Positions 1 to 8,550 of a stretch of 64,000 bases of DNA are shown one piece after another. This stretch comes from Streptococcus sp. 29896 (GTDB lineage Bacteria; Bacillota; Bacilli; Lactobacillales; Streptococcaceae): contig NZ_CP118733.1 in NCBI RefSeq assembly GCF_032594915.1, positions 558,001 to 622,000 of the forward strand, in the 5' to 3' direction. The number at the start of each line of letters is the position of its first letter. The stretch's first letter is position 1. The notes below the pieces were generated by a model that was given only the letters and a program-made list of their open reading frames with translations, did no database searches and was not told the DNA's origin. Both the position numbers and the translations under genes were made by a program.

Positions 1-1
1 G

Positions 2-415
2 CAGCAGGTTTCGTTGGAGGACTTCGGTAAGGAATTTCGACATCAAGCTGTTTGGAATCGCCGACTGCGGTCGACAGGTGGCCGCTTTTTTCCAAAAGAT
101 GGGCATTTGGACTTTAACCCCAAACATTTGGAGGAGCAAGGTTTAGAGGTCTTTCGTAAGATTGTTCGCCACGAGCTCTGCCATTATCATCTCTACTTTG
201 AGAAAAAAGGCTATCGGCATAAGGACAGGGACTTCAAGGAGTTACTGGCTGCGGTGGACGGCTTCCGCTATGCTCCCAGCCTTCAGCAGACAGCCAAACC
301 TTCCCTGCTGTATACCTGCCAGTCCTGTGGGCAGGTTTACCAGCGGAGACGCCGCATTGACCTAAAAAAATACCGCTGTGGGCGCTGCAAAGGAGCTTTA
401 AAGCAAGACAGGTAA
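2..415 (+). CDS. SprT-like zinc-binding protein, 5' truncated by the window edge
   Basis: SprT-family protein of unknown cellular role. The reading frame is open from base 2 (Q-Q-V-S-L-E-D-F...), so the true start lies before the window; the TTG at 14 is an internal Leu codon. Visible marks are a metalloprotease-like HELCHYH motif in the middle and a C-terminal zinc ribbon with two Cys pairs (CQSCG and CGRC). Streptococcal SprT-like proteins are usually around 145-150 residues, so roughly ten residues are missing. A terminator follows directly. The family assignment is secure; a peptidase activity is inferred from the motif only. Confidence 0.88.
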   Translation, partial: QQVSLEDFGKEFRHQAVWNRRLRSTGGRFFPKDGHLDFNPKHLEEQGLEVFRKIVRHELCHYHLYFEKKGYRHKDRDFKELLAAVDGFRYAPSLQQTAKPSLLYTCQSCGQVYQRRRRIDLKKYRCGRCKGALKQDR

Positions 416-416
416 G

Positions 417-441
417 AATCAGTCCTCGGGCTGATTTTTTT
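417..441 (+). terminator. Rho-independent terminator after sprT-like gene
   Basis: AATCAGTCC and GGCTGATT arms around a TCG loop, followed by a run of T. It closes the sprT-like transcript. Confidence 0.8.
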
Positions 442-455
442 GTGGACAAATGTGA

Positions 456-461
456 TATACT
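456..461 (+). promoter_or_regulatory. -10 box before DUF4097 gene
   Basis: TATACT with an extended TGA immediately upstream; the ATG at 484 follows after a GAGGTG ribosome-binding site. No good -35 box is seen, as is common for extended -10 promoters. Confidence 0.5.
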
Positions 462-483
462 AGAAGGGAATTGAGGTGACATC

Positions 484-1254
484 ATGAGTTATCAACAGAG
501 AGAGCGTTTGATGGAGCTCTATGAAAAAGGGGTTTTAACCAAGGAAGAAGCCAAGGCTTGTTTTTTGACCTTTGATGAGCGACCAGAACAGTTGTTTGTG
601 GAAGAAAAAACCAAACTATCTTTTTCTCTGCCGAGTTTAAAGGTCTTTTCATCGACCAAGCGGCAACAGGCTTACCAGTTTCAAGGCATTGAGTCCCTCT
701 TTATTCGATTGACCAGTGGAAAAGTGGTTTTTAGCAAATCCAAATCAGACGATTTACAGGTCAAGATTGTCTATCCTAGCCAGACCAGAGAAGAGGACTT
801 GCCACAATTTTTTGTAGAAAATAAGGGGCTTTACTATTCTTCTGCAGTTAGTTGCCAATTAATGGTTTCCTTGCCAGAGGCTTGGTTGTCCATTTTGGAT
901 TTGGATTTGGGAAAGGCGGAGGCGCGACTAGACTATCTTCCATTTGAAGATATGGCAGTGCATAGTCAGATGGACGAAAAACAACAGGACGTTCGTTTGA
1001 CCTTGGACGGTAGTCGTTCTCAGGCTCTGTCTATCCAAGTCAGAATGGCTCCCATTCATCTCAACCTTGGTAAGCAATTGGGGATCAAGGGGAAAATGGA
1101 AGCCAAAAGTGGTCAGTTGATCATTAATCGTAAAAAGATAGCGAATCCCTTTATTTGTGATCGGGCTGGTCAGGAAACTGCTTTTGTCCGAATTCAAACA
1201 GATCGGAGCCCGATTACGCTAAAAGGAGGAAAAGAAATTGTTAAAGCTTTTTAG
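484..1254 (+). CDS. DUF4097-type beta-strand repeat protein
   Basis: Conserved streptococcal protein of 256 residues. The first 30 residues (QQRERLMELYEKGVLTKEEA) look like a short helical module of the DUF1700/SHOCT kind; the rest (about 65-250) is strand-rich and resembles the DUF4097 putative-adhesin fold found with envelope-stress regulators such as LiaG. No signal peptide or membrane segment is evident, so it is probably cytoplasmic or membrane-associated through a partner. Its 3' end overlaps the PspC gene by 17 bases, which implies co-translation and a joint role. The fold call is moderate and no reaction can be assigned. Confidence 0.65.
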   Translation: MSYQQRERLMELYEKGVLTKEEAKACFLTFDERPEQLFVEEKTKLSFSLPSLKVFSSTKRQQAYQFQGIESLFIRLTSGKVVFSKSKSDDLQVKIVYPSQTREEDLPQFFVENKGLYYSSAVSCQLMVSLPEAWLSILDLDLGKAEARLDYLPFEDMAVHSQMDEKQQDVRLTLDGSRSQALSIQVRMAPIHLNLGKQLGIKGKMEAKSGQLIINRKKIANPFICDRAGQETAFVRIQTDRSPITLKGGKEIVKAF

Positions 1255-1504
1255 AAAACGGACGGGTCAGGTTTGGCGAGGGGTTCTTGCAGGCTTGGCA
1301 GATAAATTTTCATGGAATGTATCCGTCCTACGCTGGGCTTTTGTGCTTTTAGTTGCTTTTTCGGGCAGATTGGGAATGGGCCTACTGTTGACCTATCTAA
1401 TTTTGGGTTTTGTCCTTCCTTATAGAGAGGATTGGGAAGCAGAACAGTTTGGCTTGGGACCGCGAAAAATAAAAGAAGCTGAGTCTCTGTCGTCTGAAAA
1501 ATAA
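1238..1504 (+). CDS. PspC-domain membrane protein
   Basis: Small (88 residues) PspC-domain protein. The N-terminal segment contains the typical motif GVLAGLADKF followed by a hydrophobic span (about residues 32-62) and a charged tail. PspC proteins are associated with envelope-stress sensing; LiaF-type proteins carry related modules. The start is TTG at 1238, chosen because AAAAGGAGGA ends eight bases upstream; this places the start inside the end of the DUF4097 gene. The two genes form a translationally coupled pair ahead of hprK. Confidence 0.8.
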   Translation: MLKLFRKRTGQVWRGVLAGLADKFSWNVSVLRWAFVLLVAFSGRLGMGLLLTYLILGFVLPYREDWEAEQFGLGPRKIKEAESLSSEK

Positions 1505-1530
1505 GGAGGAGAATGAGCTGATACAGAGAC

Positions 1531-1563
1531 GCCCCATCTGAAACGGATGTGGGCTTTTCTTTC
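1531..1563 (+). terminator. Terminator after pspC
   Basis: GCCCCATC and GGATGTGGGC arms with one bulge, then a T-rich tract. It separates pspC from hprK, which has its own promoter. Confidence 0.6.
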
Positions 1564-1595
1564 TGAAAAATACTTCCAGAAGGGTCCCTCTAACT

Positions 1596-1624
1596 GTTCA
1601 AGTCAAGCGAGCTTATGTTATAAT
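1596..1624 (+). promoter_or_regulatory. hprK promoter
   Basis: TATAAT at 1619-1624 preceded by TG at 1616-1617 (extended -10); only a poor -35 (around 1596-1601). It serves hprK-lgt-DUF948-YtxH. Confidence 0.6.
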
Positions 1625-1648
1625 AGGAAAAAAGAAAAGGAGGGCTCT

Positions 1649-2587
1649 ATGACAGTTTTTGTGAAAGATTTGCTTGAACATCTTCGTGTTCAGCCCATGT
1701 ATTCGACGAATGCCTTGTTGCAAAAAGAAATCACCACATCAGACATCTCACGTCCAGGTTTGGAAATGACGGGCTATTTTGATTATTACTCCCCAGAACG
1801 GATCCAGCTGATTGGGATGAAGGAGTGGTCCTATTTGATGGCCATGACAGCCCACAACCGCTATCAGGTTTTACGCCAAATGTTCCAGCCTCAGACCCCA
1901 GTTGTGATTGTTGCACGCGGTTTGGAAATTCCGGAAGAAATGTACCGCGCCGCTAAAGAAGAAGGCATTGCTATCTTACAAGGCCAATCTGCAACCAGTC
2001 GCCTATCAGGAGAATTGTCCTCTTATCTAGACAGCCGTTTGGCCCAGCGGACCAGCGTTCACGGTGTCTTGATGGATATCTATGGTATGGGGGTTTTAAT
2101 TCAGGGCGACTCTGGAATTGGTAAGAGTGAGACTGGCCTTGAGTTGGTCAAACGTGGCCACCGAATCGTTGCAGATGACCGTGTCGATGTCTATGCAAAA
2201 GATGATGTGACTCTTTGGGGCGAGCCTGCGGAAATCTTGCGCCACTTATTAGAAATTCGTGGAGTTGGTATTATCGACATCATGAGTTTGTATGGAGCCA
2301 GTGCCGTTAAAGAATCATCCGAAGTTCAACTAGCTGTTTATCTGGAAAATTATGAAACAGGCAAGATTTTTGATCGTTTAGGAAACGGCGGAGATACAAT
2401 TGAAATTGCAGGAATCTCTATTCCCCAAATTCGCATCCCAGTCAAGACTGGCAGAAACATTTCAGTTGTCATTGAAGCTGCTGCGATGAATTATCGTGCT
2501 AAACAGATGGGCTACGATGCAACCAAGAGTTTTGAAGAGCGCCTCGCTAACCTCATTGAATCCAATAAGGAAGAGGAGGTGAACTAA
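1649..2587 (+). CDS. hprK: HPr kinase/phosphorylase
   Basis: Phosphorylates and dephosphorylates Ser46 of the phosphocarrier HPr, the switch of CcpA-dependent carbon catabolite control. The 312-residue length is normal for the family. The Walker A loop GDSGIGKS lies at residues 153-160 and the HPrK signature [10 protein letters not shown] begins near residue 202. The ATG at 1649 is chosen over an upstream in-frame start at 1547 because it follows AAAGGAGGG and gives the family N-terminus MTVFVKDL. It overlaps lgt by one base (TAATG), and hprK-lgt is a conserved Firmicute operon. Confidence 0.97.
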   Translation: MTVFVKDLLEHLRVQPMYSTNALLQKEITTSDISRPGLEMTGYFDYYSPERIQLIGMKEWSYLMAMTAHNRYQVLRQMFQPQTPVVIVARGLEIPEEMYRAAKEEGIAILQGQSATSRLSGELSSYLDSRLAQRTSVHGVLMDIYGMGVLIQGDSGIGKSETGLELVKRGHRIVADDRVDVYAKDDVTLWGEPAEILRHLLEIRGVGIIDIMSLYGASAVKESSEVQLAVYLENYETGKIFDRLGNGGDTIEIAGISIPQIRIPVKTGRNISVVIEAAAMNYRAKQMGYDATKSFEERLANLIESNKEEEVN

Positions 2588-3372
2588 TGGATCCCATTGC
2601 CATCCAACTTGGCCCCCTCCAAATACGCTGGTATGCCATCTGTATTTTGACAGGGCTGATTCTAGGTGTCTATCTTGCTGCCAAGGAGGCACCCAAAAGA
2701 CGGATCCAAGCTGACGATATCTACGATTTTATTCTCATCGGTTTCCCCCTTTCCTTGGTCGGAGCAAGATTATACTATGTGGTCTTTTCTTGGGACACCT
2801 ATAAAGATAATCTAGCCTCTATCTTTGCCATTTGGAATGGTGGAATTGCTATCTATGGCGGCCTCATTGCAGGAGCCTTGGTTCTTTATTTCTTTACCCG
2901 TCGCCGTTTCATCAACACGCTTGATTTCTTGGATATTGTTGCTCCGTCAGTCTTATTGGCACAAGCCATTGGCCGCTGGGGAAATTTTTTCAACCAAGAG
3001 GCATACGGACAGGCAGTGGAAAACTTGAACTATCTACCAGCCTTTATCCGTGATCAAATGTATATTGATGGAGCCTATCGGACTCCCACCTTTTTATATG
3101 AATCCCTGTGGAATCTGCTTGGCTTTGCCGTTATTTGCTGGCTAAGACGGAAACCTCAGTTTCTTAAACGGGGTGACATCCTCTTCTTCTATATGGTATG
3201 GTACGGAAGTGGTCGGATGTTGATTGAAGGTATGCGAACAGATAGTCTTCTCTTTATGGGATTACGTGTGTCGCAATGGCTATCAGCCCTCTTGATTCTA
3301 GTCGGATTAGCCCTGTTTATCTATCGCAGATCCGACAGCAGTATTCCCTATTATGAAAAAGGAGAAGAATGA
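2587..3372 (+). CDS. lgt: Prolipoprotein diacylglyceryl transferase
   Basis: Membrane enzyme that moves diacylglyceryl from phosphatidylglycerol to the lipobox cysteine of prolipoproteins. It has 261 residues with about seven hydrophobic spans; the family motif region around [16 protein letters not shown] (about residues 128-143) contains the conserved Arg and Asn residues. It starts by TAATG coupling to hprK and its TGA overlaps the next start (ATGATG). A substrate within this window is the DUF4430 lipoprotein. Confidence 0.97.
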   Translation: MDPIAIQLGPLQIRWYAICILTGLILGVYLAAKEAPKRRIQADDIYDFILIGFPLSLVGARLYYVVFSWDTYKDNLASIFAIWNGGIAIYGGLIAGALVLYFFTRRRFINTLDFLDIVAPSVLLAQAIGRWGNFFNQEAYGQAVENLNYLPAFIRDQMYIDGAYRTPTFLYESLWNLLGFAVICWLRRKPQFLKRGDILFFYMVWYGSGRMLIEGMRTDSLLFMGLRVSQWLSALLILVGLALFIYRRSDSSIPYYEKGEE

Positions 3373-3764
3373 TGATTGAAATTGCAGTCCTTTTGATTGC
3401 CCTAGCCTTTGTTGGTATTGCTATCTACTTGATTCTCATGCTCCGCAAGGTCACAGCCGTTGTAGAAGAAGCCCAACAAACCCTCAAGGTCTTGACTAGT
3501 GATGTCAACGTAACCCTTTACCAAGCCAACGAATTGCTGGCTAAGACAAACGTATTGGTAGAAGACGTCAATGGAAAAGTATCTACCCTCGATCCTTTGT
3601 TCGTTGCAGTTGCAGATCTGTCAACCTCTGTTTCAGATCTCAACAGTTCAGCCCGTAACTTAACGCAAAAAGCGACTGCTGCAGGTAAATCCACAGCCAA
3701 GGCTGGAGGTATTCTTTCAGCAGTTAGTACAGTATCCTCCCTCTTGGGAAAGAAAGGAAAGTAA
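3369..3764 (+). CDS. DUF948-domain envelope protein
   Basis: Protein of 131 residues with one N-terminal membrane span (about 4-24), followed by a long coiled-coil-like region with hydrophobic heptads and a Gly/Ala-rich tail, as in DUF948 proteins. It overlaps lgt by four bases; a second ATG directly follows the first, so the start may be 3372. It is paired with the YtxH protein, as in other streptococci and bacilli where the pair is linked to general envelope stress. The molecular function is unknown. Confidence 0.85.
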   Translation: MMIEIAVLLIALAFVGIAIYLILMLRKVTAVVEEAQQTLKVLTSDVNVTLYQANELLAKTNVLVEDVNGKVSTLDPLFVAVADLSTSVSDLNSSARNLTQKATAAGKSTAKAGGILSAVSTVSSLLGKKGK

Positions 3765-3765
3765 G

Positions 3766-4329
3766 ATGGTAAAAAAATCTAGCCTACTCACCAGTATTGT
3801 CCTAGGTGCTGCCGGTGGTGCTGCAGCAGCTGTTTTTCTAGCTTCCAAATCAGGAAAAGCTATCAAAGATAAGGTGCAAGAATTTGTCAAGGAAGTCAAA
3901 GAAAATCCAGAAGATACCAATGCAGAATTGATCAACAAGGCGACTGAGTTGAAAAACCAAGCCGTTGAACGTTTCCAAACTGTCAAAGAGCAGTTCGAAA
4001 CTGGTGAATTAACAGTCGATGATTTGGTGAAGACAGGTAAAGAAAAAGTGACTAGTCTCAAAGACCAGTCTCTTGAAAAATTTGAGCAGATGAAAGAAAA
4101 ATTATCTGAGCAATCCCTGACAGCCAAAGATGTAACGGAAGAAACGGCAGAAGAATCAGCTGTTATTGAAATTGACCTCACCAGTCCAGATGCAGAAGTG
4201 TCAGAAGAGTTGGCGCAAGAATTAGCAGAAGAAGTTCAGCCAGAACTGGTCTCAGAAGAAGTGTCAGAGACTGAACTACCTCAAGCAGCTCAAGATGAAC
4301 AAGATCTACATTCGGAAGCAGTTTTGTAA
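3766..4329 (+). CDS. YtxH-domain protein
   Basis: 187-residue protein with a glycine/alanine-rich N-terminal hydrophobic segment (about 8-27, GAAGGAAAAVFLASKSGK), characteristic of YtxH, then a long acidic and helical region. The C-terminal third is very rich in Glu. It is the last gene of the hprK operon; its terminator has been split by the insertion sequence that follows. Function is unknown, with membrane-associated stress proteins as the nearest guess. Confidence 0.85.
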   Translation: MVKKSSLLTSIVLGAAGGAAAAVFLASKSGKAIKDKVQEFVKEVKENPEDTNAELINKATELKNQAVERFQTVKEQFETGELTVDDLVKTGKEKVTSLKDQSLEKFEQMKEKLSEQSLTAKDVTEETAEESAVIEIDLTSPDAEVSEELAQELAEEVQPELVSEEVSETELPQAAQDEQDLHSEAVL

Positions 4330-4407
4330 TTTTAAAATCCCATAGGTATTTTGAACCGCACCCCAAAAGTTAGAATGAAAAAATCTAACTTATGGGGTGC
4401 TATTTTT

Positions 4408-4944
4408 ATGAAATTAAGTTATGAAGACAAAGTCCAAATTTATGAGTTACGTCAAAATGGTAACTCCCTCAATTCCTTGTCAAAACAGTTCGGTATTGCT
4501 CAATCTGGTATTAAATATATGATTCGATTGATTGAGAGATATGGCTTAAGTATTGTTAAAAAAGAGAACAATAACTACTATTCCCCAGAATTAAAGCAAG
4601 AAATGATTGACAAAGTACTTCTTAATAAGCAGTCAGCTCTCTCCGTCTCACTTGATTATGCCTTGCCAAATCGTGGAACCCTTTCAAACTGGATAGCACA
4701 ATACAAGAAAAACGGGTATACTATTGTTGAGAAAACAAGAGGGAGGCCACCAAAAATGGGGCGTAAATCAAAGAAAACCTGGGAAGAGATGACGGAGTTG
4801 GAGAGACTTCAGGAGGAAAATGAACGATTACGCACTGAGGTAGCTTACCTAAAAAAGTTGAGGGAGCTTCGTTTAAGGGACGAAGCCAGAGAGCAAGAAA
4901 GACTCAAACAGTTAGAGAGATGGTCGAAGAAGGATTCCGACTAG
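4408..4944 (+). CDS. IS3-family transposase OrfA
   Basis: 178-residue DNA-binding subunit. The N-terminal half carries helix-turn-helix-like segments and a second one around residues 50-90; the C-terminal third is a leucine-zipper-like helix ([20 protein letters not shown]). ATG at 4408 is chosen as it matches the start of the second copy, although the frame is open from 4351. It is expressed alone or fused to OrfB through frameshifting at 4851. The N-terminal region differs strongly from that of copy 2 while the C-terminal half is nearly the same. Confidence 0.9.
   Translation: MKLSYEDKVQIYELRQNGNSLNSLSKQFGIAQSGIKYMIRLIERYGLSIVKKENNNYYSPELKQEMIDKVLLNKQSALSVSLDYALPNRGTLSNWIAQYKKNGYTIVEKTRGRPPKMGRKSKKTWEEMTELERLQEENERLRTEVAYLKKLRELRLRDEAREQERLKQLERWSKKDSD
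4851..4886 (+). promoter_or_regulatory. Programmed -1 frameshift signal in orfA
   Basis: The heptamer A-AAA-AAG at 4851-4857 is in the correct phase for -1 slippage. Eight bases later a perfect stem GCTTCGT (4866-4872) and ACGAAGC (4880-4886) with a 7-base loop follows. The -1 frame stays open from 4857 into orfB, giving an OrfAB fusion. Confidence 0.8.
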
Positions 4945-5759
4945 ACATCCTTCTGACTATTTCCCAATTAGTTCCTTCTACCTATTACTATCACGTCAAA
5001 CAAATGGACAAACCGGATAAAGACAAGGACTTAAAAGCTGAAATTCAAGCTATTTATGATGAACATAAGGGAAACTATGGTTACCGTCGCATTCACCTTG
5101 AGTTAAGAAATCGTGGATTTTCTATCAATCATAAGAAAGTACAACGGCTGATGAAAGAACTAGGCTTATCAGCTCGTATTCGCCGATGTAAGAAATACAA
5201 GTCTTACAAGGGGGATGTGGGCAAGAAAGCTCCTAATCTCATTGAGAGAGCCTTTGAAGGGACTAAGCCTTTTGAGAAGTGCTATACAGATGTGACGGAG
5301 TTCGCTCTGCCAAATTGTTCTGAAAAACTCTATCTGTCACCTGTTCTGGATGGCTATAATAGCGAAATTATTGATTTTACCTTTTCCCGCTCACCTAATC
5401 TCATGCAAGTTAAGTCCATGCTTGAGAAGGCCTTTCCTGAGGAAACTTACCCAAATACCATTCTCCATAGTGACCAAGGTTGGCAATACCAACACGAAGC
5501 CTACCATCATTTTCTTGACAGTAAAGTTATACGTCCTTCCATGTCTCGCAAGGGAACTAGCACGGATAATGGTATGATGGAGTCCTTCTTTGGCATATTG
5601 AAAACAGAAATGTTTTACGGATTTGAGAAGACTTTCAAGTCTCTCGATCAACTAGAGCAAGCTATCACTGATTATATTTTTTACTACAACAATAAACGCA
5701 TTAAAGCAAAACTAAAAGGACTTAGTCCTGTTCAGTACAGAACTAAATCCTTTCACTAA
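4920..5759 (+). CDS. IS3-family transposase OrfB (DDE integrase domain)
   Basis: 279-residue catalytic subunit. The N-terminal HTH_21-like segment ([20 protein letters not shown]) precedes an rve-type core with the acidic triad in [16 protein letters not shown] and [10 protein letters not shown]. It overlaps orfA by 25 bases in the -1 frame and is probably made mostly as the OrfAB fusion. No disabling mutation is seen. Confidence 0.92.
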   Translation: MVEEGFRLDILLTISQLVPSTYYYHVKQMDKPDKDKDLKAEIQAIYDEHKGNYGYRRIHLELRNRGFSINHKKVQRLMKELGLSARIRRCKKYKSYKGDVGKKAPNLIERAFEGTKPFEKCYTDVTEFALPNCSEKLYLSPVLDGYNSEIIDFTFSRSPNLMQVKSMLEKAFPEETYPNTILHSDQGWQYQHEAYHHFLDSKVIRPSMSRKGTSTDNGMMESFFGILKTEMFYGFEKTFKSLDQLEQAITDYIFYYNNKRIKAKLKGLSPVQYRTKSFH

Positions 5760-5816
5760 TATTTTTTATCTAACTTTTTGGGGTGCGGTTCAGAATCTAG
5801 TGGGATTTTTCTCAAC

Positions 5817-5846
5817 AAAAAAAGCAGCTGAGCTGCCTATTTTTTT
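5817..5846. terminator. Bidirectional terminator
   Basis: GCAGC-TGA-GCTGC flanked by an A run on the left and a T run on the right, lying at the 3' end of the DUF3270-like gene. It can serve that gene and any transcript from the left. Confidence 0.65.
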
Positions 5847-6142
5847 ACTTGTTTTGTTTGCTTTTGCTTCTTAAGTGCCCATTGTACCAAGCGTAAACCA
5901 CCAGCACCACATGGAATGGCAAGTAAGAAGGAAAGGAAGACTGGGAAGTCATTTGACAAAAAGATATACGCAGAAAAAACTGTGATAATACAGAATATCA
6001 CAATGTTGATGAAAAATACTAATTCACGCAATCTCTCTCGATTTTCCGAGGGAGTTTCATATTCTTGGAATCTAGCCTGTTTCTCTTTCGGGTAATTAAT
6101 CTCATGCGGGTTAAGGTCAGGCCGATAGTCTCTTAATGCCAT
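5837..6142 (-). CDS. Small membrane protein, DUF3270-like
   Basis: 101-residue protein with a charged N-terminus rich in Pro, Glu and Arg, two adjacent hydrophobic spans (about 42-62 and 67-85) and a basic Lys/Gln tail. Size, layout and position beside the U32 genes match the streptococcal DUF3270 family as I recall it; that assignment is tentative. Function is unknown. It is transcribed divergently from the U32 operon and its stop codon lies at the edge of the bidirectional terminator. Confidence 0.6.
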   Translation of the reverse strand: MALRDYRPDLNPHEINYPKEKQARFQEYETPSENRERLRELVFFINIVIFCIITVFSAYIFLSNDFPVFLSFLLAIPCGAGGLRLVQWALKKQKQTKQVKK

Positions 6143-6277
6143 ATCGTCTCCTTTATGCCTATTTAGAATACCATAACATTGATTGTTTTTTATGTCAATT
6201 AGATTACAAAACGGTTACAAAATACTGTAAAAATCAGACAAATTTCCAAAATTTTGAGTTTCAGTCGTGAATCTTTG

Positions 6278-6296
6278 TGATATAATGTACAATATG
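6278..6296 (+). promoter_or_regulatory. Extended -10 promoter abutting the first U32 start codon
   Basis: TGA-TATAAT (6278-6286) with the ATG at 6294, only seven bases after the -10 box. The expected start of transcription is at or next to the A of ATG and no Shine-Dalgarno is present, which suggests a leaderless mRNA. Confidence 0.55.
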
Positions 6297-7223
6297 AAGA
6301 AAATAATCCTTACTGCAACAGCAGAATCAATCGATCAAGCAAAACAATTATTGGAACTAGGTGTGGACCGGATCTATGTAGGACAAGAAGCCTACGGGTT
6401 GCGATTAGCCCATTCTTATTCACAGGAAGAATTGCGGGAGTTGGCAGACTTGATCCATCAGTCTGGGCGAGCACTGACAGTTGCGGCCAACGGTCTCTTT
6501 CATCAGGAACAAATGGATGCTATTGCAGCATTTTTGGACTTGATGAAGGAGATTCAAGTAGATTTTTTGGTGGTTGGTGATACAGGCCTGATTTATAAGA
6601 ACAAAAAAGATGGTTACCAATTTCCGATTATCTATGACACTTCTGTGTTTGTCACTTCGAGCAGGCAGGTTAATTTTTGGAAAGACCATGGTGTGGTAGA
6701 AGCTGTTCTGGCAAGAGAATTGCCTCGTGAAGAGCTAGCTAGCATTGGTGAAAATTTGGCTATTCCAGGGGAGATTTTGGTCTATGGTCCATCGGTCATC
6801 CACCATTCCAAGCGGCCTCTTTTGGATAACTATTATAACTTTATTCAGGCGGACTCAGAGGTTGCATCCAAAAAAGAAGGTCTCTTCTTATCGGAACCTG
6901 GTAAACCTGAGACCCATTATTCCATTTTTCAAGACCTACATGGTACCCACATTTTCAAGGACAAGGATATTTCCATGCTCTTACAACTGGAAGAGTTGCT
7001 AGAGATGGGCTATGACCATTGGAAATTAGATGGGCTATTTACACCAGGTCAAGATTTTGTCGCTATTGTTTCTCTGTTCTGTCAGGCGCGTGACTTGTTA
7101 GAAAGCGGTAGCTTTTCAGCGGAAGTGGCGAGTCAATTGGCAAGAGAAGTAGTAAGTCTTCATCCCCAAGGCCGGGAATTAGACACTGGTTTTTATGAAT
7201 TTGATAAAGATAAGGTAAAATAA
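6294..7223 (+). CDS. Peptidase U32-family protein (TrhP1/YrrN-like)
   Basis: 309-residue U32-family protein, the shorter of two tandem paralogues. In B. subtilis the equivalent pair YrrN/YrrO (TrhP1/TrhP2) is needed for 5-hydroxyuridine at the tRNA wobble position; the same role is inferred here. It lacks the long cysteine-rich U32 signature seen in its neighbour. An upstream in-frame GTG exists at 6267 but the family N-terminus MKKIILTATAES begins at 6294, and the promoter -10 box overlaps the longer version. The second U32 gene follows after one base. Confidence 0.85.
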   Translation: MKKIILTATAESIDQAKQLLELGVDRIYVGQEAYGLRLAHSYSQEELRELADLIHQSGRALTVAANGLFHQEQMDAIAAFLDLMKEIQVDFLVVGDTGLIYKNKKDGYQFPIIYDTSVFVTSSRQVNFWKDHGVVEAVLARELPREELASIGENLAIPGEILVYGPSVIHHSKRPLLDNYYNFIQADSEVASKKEGLFLSEPGKPETHYSIFQDLHGTHIFKDKDISMLLQLEELLEMGYDHWKLDGLFTPGQDFVAIVSLFCQARDLLESGSFSAEVASQLAREVVSLHPQGRELDTGFYEFDKDKVK

Positions 7224-7224
7224 G

Positions 7225-8514
7225 ATGCAAAAAAAACGACTCAAACGTCCAGAGGTATTGTCACCAGCAGGGACATTGGAAAAGTTGAAAGTAGCTGTCG
7301 ATTACGGTGCTGATGCTGTTTTTGTCGGTGGACAGGCTTATGGATTGAGAAGCCGGGCAGGGAATTTCTCCATGGAAGAACTCCAGGAAGGTATTGATTA
7401 TGCTCATGAAAGAGGGGCCAAAGTCTATGTTGCGGCCAATATGGTTACCCATGAGGGTAATGAGATTGGTGCAGGTCAATGGTTCTGCCAGCTCCGAGAT
7501 ATGGGCTTGGATGCCGTGATTGTTTCCGACCCAGCTCTAATTGCTATCTGTGCAGCAGAAGCACCAGGCTTGGAAATCCACTTGTCCACTCAGGCTTCCT
7601 CAACCAATGTTGAAACATTTGAATTTTGGAAGGAAATGGGGTTGACCAGGGTTGTCTTGGCGCGAGAGGTATCCATGGAAGAGATTGCCCAGATTCGTCA
7701 GCGGACAGATGTGGAAATTGAAGCCTTTGTTCATGGTGCTATGTGTATTTCTTATTCTGGACGATGTGTTCTCTCCAACCATATGAGTTTCCGAGATGCC
7801 AACCGTGGCGGCTGCTGCCAGTCCTGCCGTTGGAAATATGATCTCTACCAAGTGACAGAAGAAGATGGCCGTCAATCTGTTCAGGGGCAGATTCCAGAGG
7901 AATTCTCCATGTCTGCTGTGGACATGTGTATGATTGAGCATATTCCAGACATGATTGAAAATGGTGTGGATAGCCTGAAAATTGAAGGCCGGATGAAATC
8001 TGTTCACTATGTATCGACGGTAACCAATTGCTACAAGGCTGCTGTGGATGCCTATCTTGAAAGCCCTGAAGCCTTTGAAGCCATCAAACAGGATTTGATT
8101 GATGAATGTTGGAAGGTTGCCCAACGGGAACTTTCGACAGGATTCTATTATCAGACACCATCGGAAGATGAGCAACTTTTTGGAGCACGTCGGAAAATCC
8201 CACGTTATAAATTTGTAGCAGAGGTTGTCTCCTTTGATCCTGAAACCATGCGGGCGACCATTCGCCAGCGCAATGTCATCAAAGAAGGCGAGGCGATTGA
8301 GTGCTATGGTCCAGGGTTCCGTCATTTCGAGACCAAGGTGGAAGATCTGCGAGACCAGGATGGGCTTCCAATTGATAGAGCCAACCGCCCAATGGAGCTC
8401 TTGACCATCAAGCTTGATCGTCCAGTTTGTCCAGGAGATATGATCCGCTCCTGTCAGTCTGGCTTGATTAATCTCTATAAAGACAATGGCCAGTCCATGA
8501 CAATTCGAGCTTAA
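7225..8514 (+). CDS. Peptidase U32-family protein (TrhP2/YrrO-like)
   Basis: 429-residue U32 protein. The family signature EAFVHGAMCISYSGRC is present around residue 170 and is followed by a cysteine cluster (GGCCQSC), the likely ligands of an iron-sulfur cluster in RlhA/TrhP proteins. A C-terminal beta-barrel-like region follows (about 330-425). Known relatives hydroxylate 23S rRNA (RlhA) or tRNA U34 (TrhP); the adjacent shorter paralogue favours the tRNA role. The start is one base after the previous stop, so the two are co-transcribed; a terminator lies just past the stop. Confidence 0.9.
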   Translation: MQKKRLKRPEVLSPAGTLEKLKVAVDYGADAVFVGGQAYGLRSRAGNFSMEELQEGIDYAHERGAKVYVAANMVTHEGNEIGAGQWFCQLRDMGLDAVIVSDPALIAICAAEAPGLEIHLSTQASSTNVETFEFWKEMGLTRVVLAREVSMEEIAQIRQRTDVEIEAFVHGAMCISYSGRCVLSNHMSFRDANRGGCCQSCRWKYDLYQVTEEDGRQSVQGQIPEEFSMSAVDMCMIEHIPDMIENGVDSLKIEGRMKSVHYVSTVTNCYKAAVDAYLESPEAFEAIKQDLIDECWKVAQRELSTGFYYQTPSEDEQLFGARRKIPRYKFVAEVVSFDPETMRATIRQRNVIKEGEAIECYGPGFRHFETKVEDLRDQDGLPIDRANRPMELLTIKLDRPVCPGDMIRSCQSGLINLYKDNGQSMTIRA

Positions 8515-8550
8515 AAAAGGCCACCTCCCTTAGTGGAGATGACCTTTTTT
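8513..8550. terminator. Bidirectional terminator between U32 operon and minus-strand gene
   Basis: AAAAGGCCACCTCC and GGAGATGACCTTTTTT arms with a short loop; A and T runs on the two sides allow use from both directions. It overlaps the stop codon of the gene at 8530-8856. Confidence 0.8.

Larger units (their letters stand above)
4352..5792 (+). mobile_element. IS3-family insertion sequence (IS150-like), copy 1
   Basis: A 1441-bp element bounded by imperfect inverted ends beginning TGAACCGCACCCC on the left and its complement on the right (GGGGTGCGGTTCA). It carries overlapping orfA and orfB with a -1 frameshift signal, the usual IS3 arrangement. No matching target duplication is visible (TTT on the left, GAA on the right), so the flanks may have changed since insertion. 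It is related to the second element at 9182-10611 but clearly not identical. Both frames are open, so it could be active. Confidence 0.92.
4334..5810 (+). terminator. hprK-operon terminator split by an IS
   Basis: The arms AAAATCCCATAG (4334-4345) and CTAGTGGGATTTTT (5797-5810) are complementary apart from one bulged base and end in a T run. They now lie on either side of the IS, so the element entered the loop of what was a terminator. The intact hairpin can no longer form locally. Confidence 0.7.
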
